64,000 nucleotides of DNA from Congregicoccus sp964517665. Its GTDB lineage: Bacteria > Verrucomicrobiota > Verrucomicrobiia > Opitutales > Opitutaceae. The position numbers and the translations under genes were made by a program. The first letter of the stretch is position 1; the number at the start of each line of letters is the position of its first letter. Under the pieces are notes generated by a model, which saw nothing but the letters and a program-made list of their open reading frames with translations, did no database searches and was not told the DNA's origin. Location of the stretch: positions 13,818-77,817 of the forward strand of contig CAZFCY010000003.1 of assembly GCA_964517665.1 (NCBI GenBank), given 5' to 3'. This document shows, piece by piece, positions 63,618 through 64,000 of this stretch.

Positions 63618-63654
63618 GAGCCGCCTTCAGCCATTGCATGGCCGAAGGCGGCTC
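63618..63654 (+). terminator. Hairpin terminator between regulator and polA
   Basis: An 11-bp stem GAGCCGCCTTC / GAAGGCGGCTC (63618-63628 / 63644-63654) encloses a 15-nt loop that can pair further (GCCAT/ATGGC). Only TT follows, so it is a weak or factor-assisted terminator. It ends 13 bp before the polA start. Confidence 0.55.
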
Positions 63655-63667
63655 TTAGCGTGCGGCC

Positions 63668-64000
63668 ATGGAGAAACGCCTTTTTCTGCTCGATGGCATG
63701 GCCCTCGCCTATCGGGCGCACTTCGCCTTCCTCTCGCGGCCGATCCGAACCTCGGCGGGCGTCAACACCTCCGCGCTCTTCGGCTTCACGGCCACGATCC
63801 TCGACCTCGTCGAACGGGAAAAACCGACGCACATGGCCGTCGTTTTCGACACCGCGGCGCCGACCGCGCGGCATGCGGCCTATCCCGCCTACAAGGCCAA
63901 CCGCGATGAAATGCCCGAGGACCTCGGCATCGCCCTGCCCCACCTCGGCCGCTTCGCGCGCGCGTTCGGCGCGCCCGTGATCGCGATGGACGGCTACGAG
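63668..64000 (+). CDS. polA: DNA polymerase I, 5' end (5'-3' exonuclease domain), cut by window edge
   Basis: The first 111 codons are visible. MEKRLFLLDGMALAYRAHFA has the catalytic Asp of the 5'-3' exonuclease. The sequence continues SRPIRTSAGVNTSALFGFTA, AVVFDTAAPTARHAAYPAYK and ANRDEMPEDLGIALPHLG, the usual helical-arch start. The rest lies beyond the window, so it is not possible to say whether the proofreading domain is active. ATG 63668 is the clear start. It removes RNA primers and fills gaps in replication and repair. Confidence 0.93.
   Translation, partial: MEKRLFLLDGMALAYRAHFAFLSRPIRTSAGVNTSALFGFTATILDLVEREKPTHMAVVFDTAAPTARHAAYPAYKANRDEMPEDLGIALPHLGRFARAFGAPVIAMDGYE

Overview
The window is high-GC bacterial DNA that looks like a chromosome of the Opitutaceae (Verrucomicrobiota). 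This rests on a very large TonB-dependent receptor whose N-terminus carries a VIELSPFEIS-type motif, fused glycoside hydrolases, a PrpR/RamB-like regulator and the general gene style. It is an inference from style, since no 16S gene is present. One scaffold gap of 100 N lies at 26968-27067, so this is a draft assembly.

Layout. 1-6.9 kb: three c-type cytochrome genes (an MtrA/DmsE-type multihaem lipoprotein cut by the window edge, a seven-haem NapC/NirT inner-membrane protein resembling ImcH, and a small mono-haem cytochrome) lie divergently to a lipoprotein and the System II cytochrome c maturation pair ResB/CcsA. 6.9-8.3 kb: a scar next to tRNA-Leu(CAA), holding fragments of an abiEi antitoxin gene, an abiEii toxin gene (with an in-frame stop) and the 3' end of a porin gene, followed by two tandem small-RNA-like units. 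8.3-14.2 kb: housekeeping genes (rsmE, kdsA, pyrG) and an unusual lipoyl / subunit-binding / KAS III fusion. 14.3-25.6 kb: a pectin (rhamnogalacturonan) utilisation locus with a GH105-GH28 fusion, a second glycosidase and a TonB-dependent receptor, divergent from a LacI-type regulator, then a PfkB sugar kinase and a GNAT acetyltransferase. 25.6-33.2 kb: two membrane proteins, proA, a LytTR/LytS two-component operon with an alpha/beta hydrolase, and a methyltransferase bracketed by paired palindromic repeats. 33.2-37.3 kb: a full pantothenate/CoA operon panB-panC-coaBC-coaX-panD. 37.6-50.7 kb: a DUF3347-like protein, DNA polymerase IV, a GH71-like lipoprotein, a Nudix hydrolase, a TPR protein, hisC, an alpha/beta hydrolase with a SAM-hydroxide-adenosyltransferase-like C-terminal domain, a HAD phosphatase and an RND efflux pair. 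50.7-56.8 kb: a restriction-modification island with a controller protein, two methyltransferase genes and a GIY-YIG-type nuclease/helicase, followed by a remnant of a second RND permease gene. 56.9-64 kb: gamma-glutamyltranspeptidase, FadL-type porin, a thioesterase, an unknown protein, an XRE/PrpR-like regulator and the start of polA.

Most notable signals: the two-methyltransferase plus GIY-YIG/helicase restriction island with a candidate controller operator and a low-GC recognition segment; a dispersed 42-bp palindrome family (seven copies, two REPIN-like pairs around one gene, one copy perfectly symmetric); the lipoyl-KAS III fusion; the abiE scar at tRNA-Leu; and the multihaem cytochrome cluster suggestive of extracellular electron transfer.
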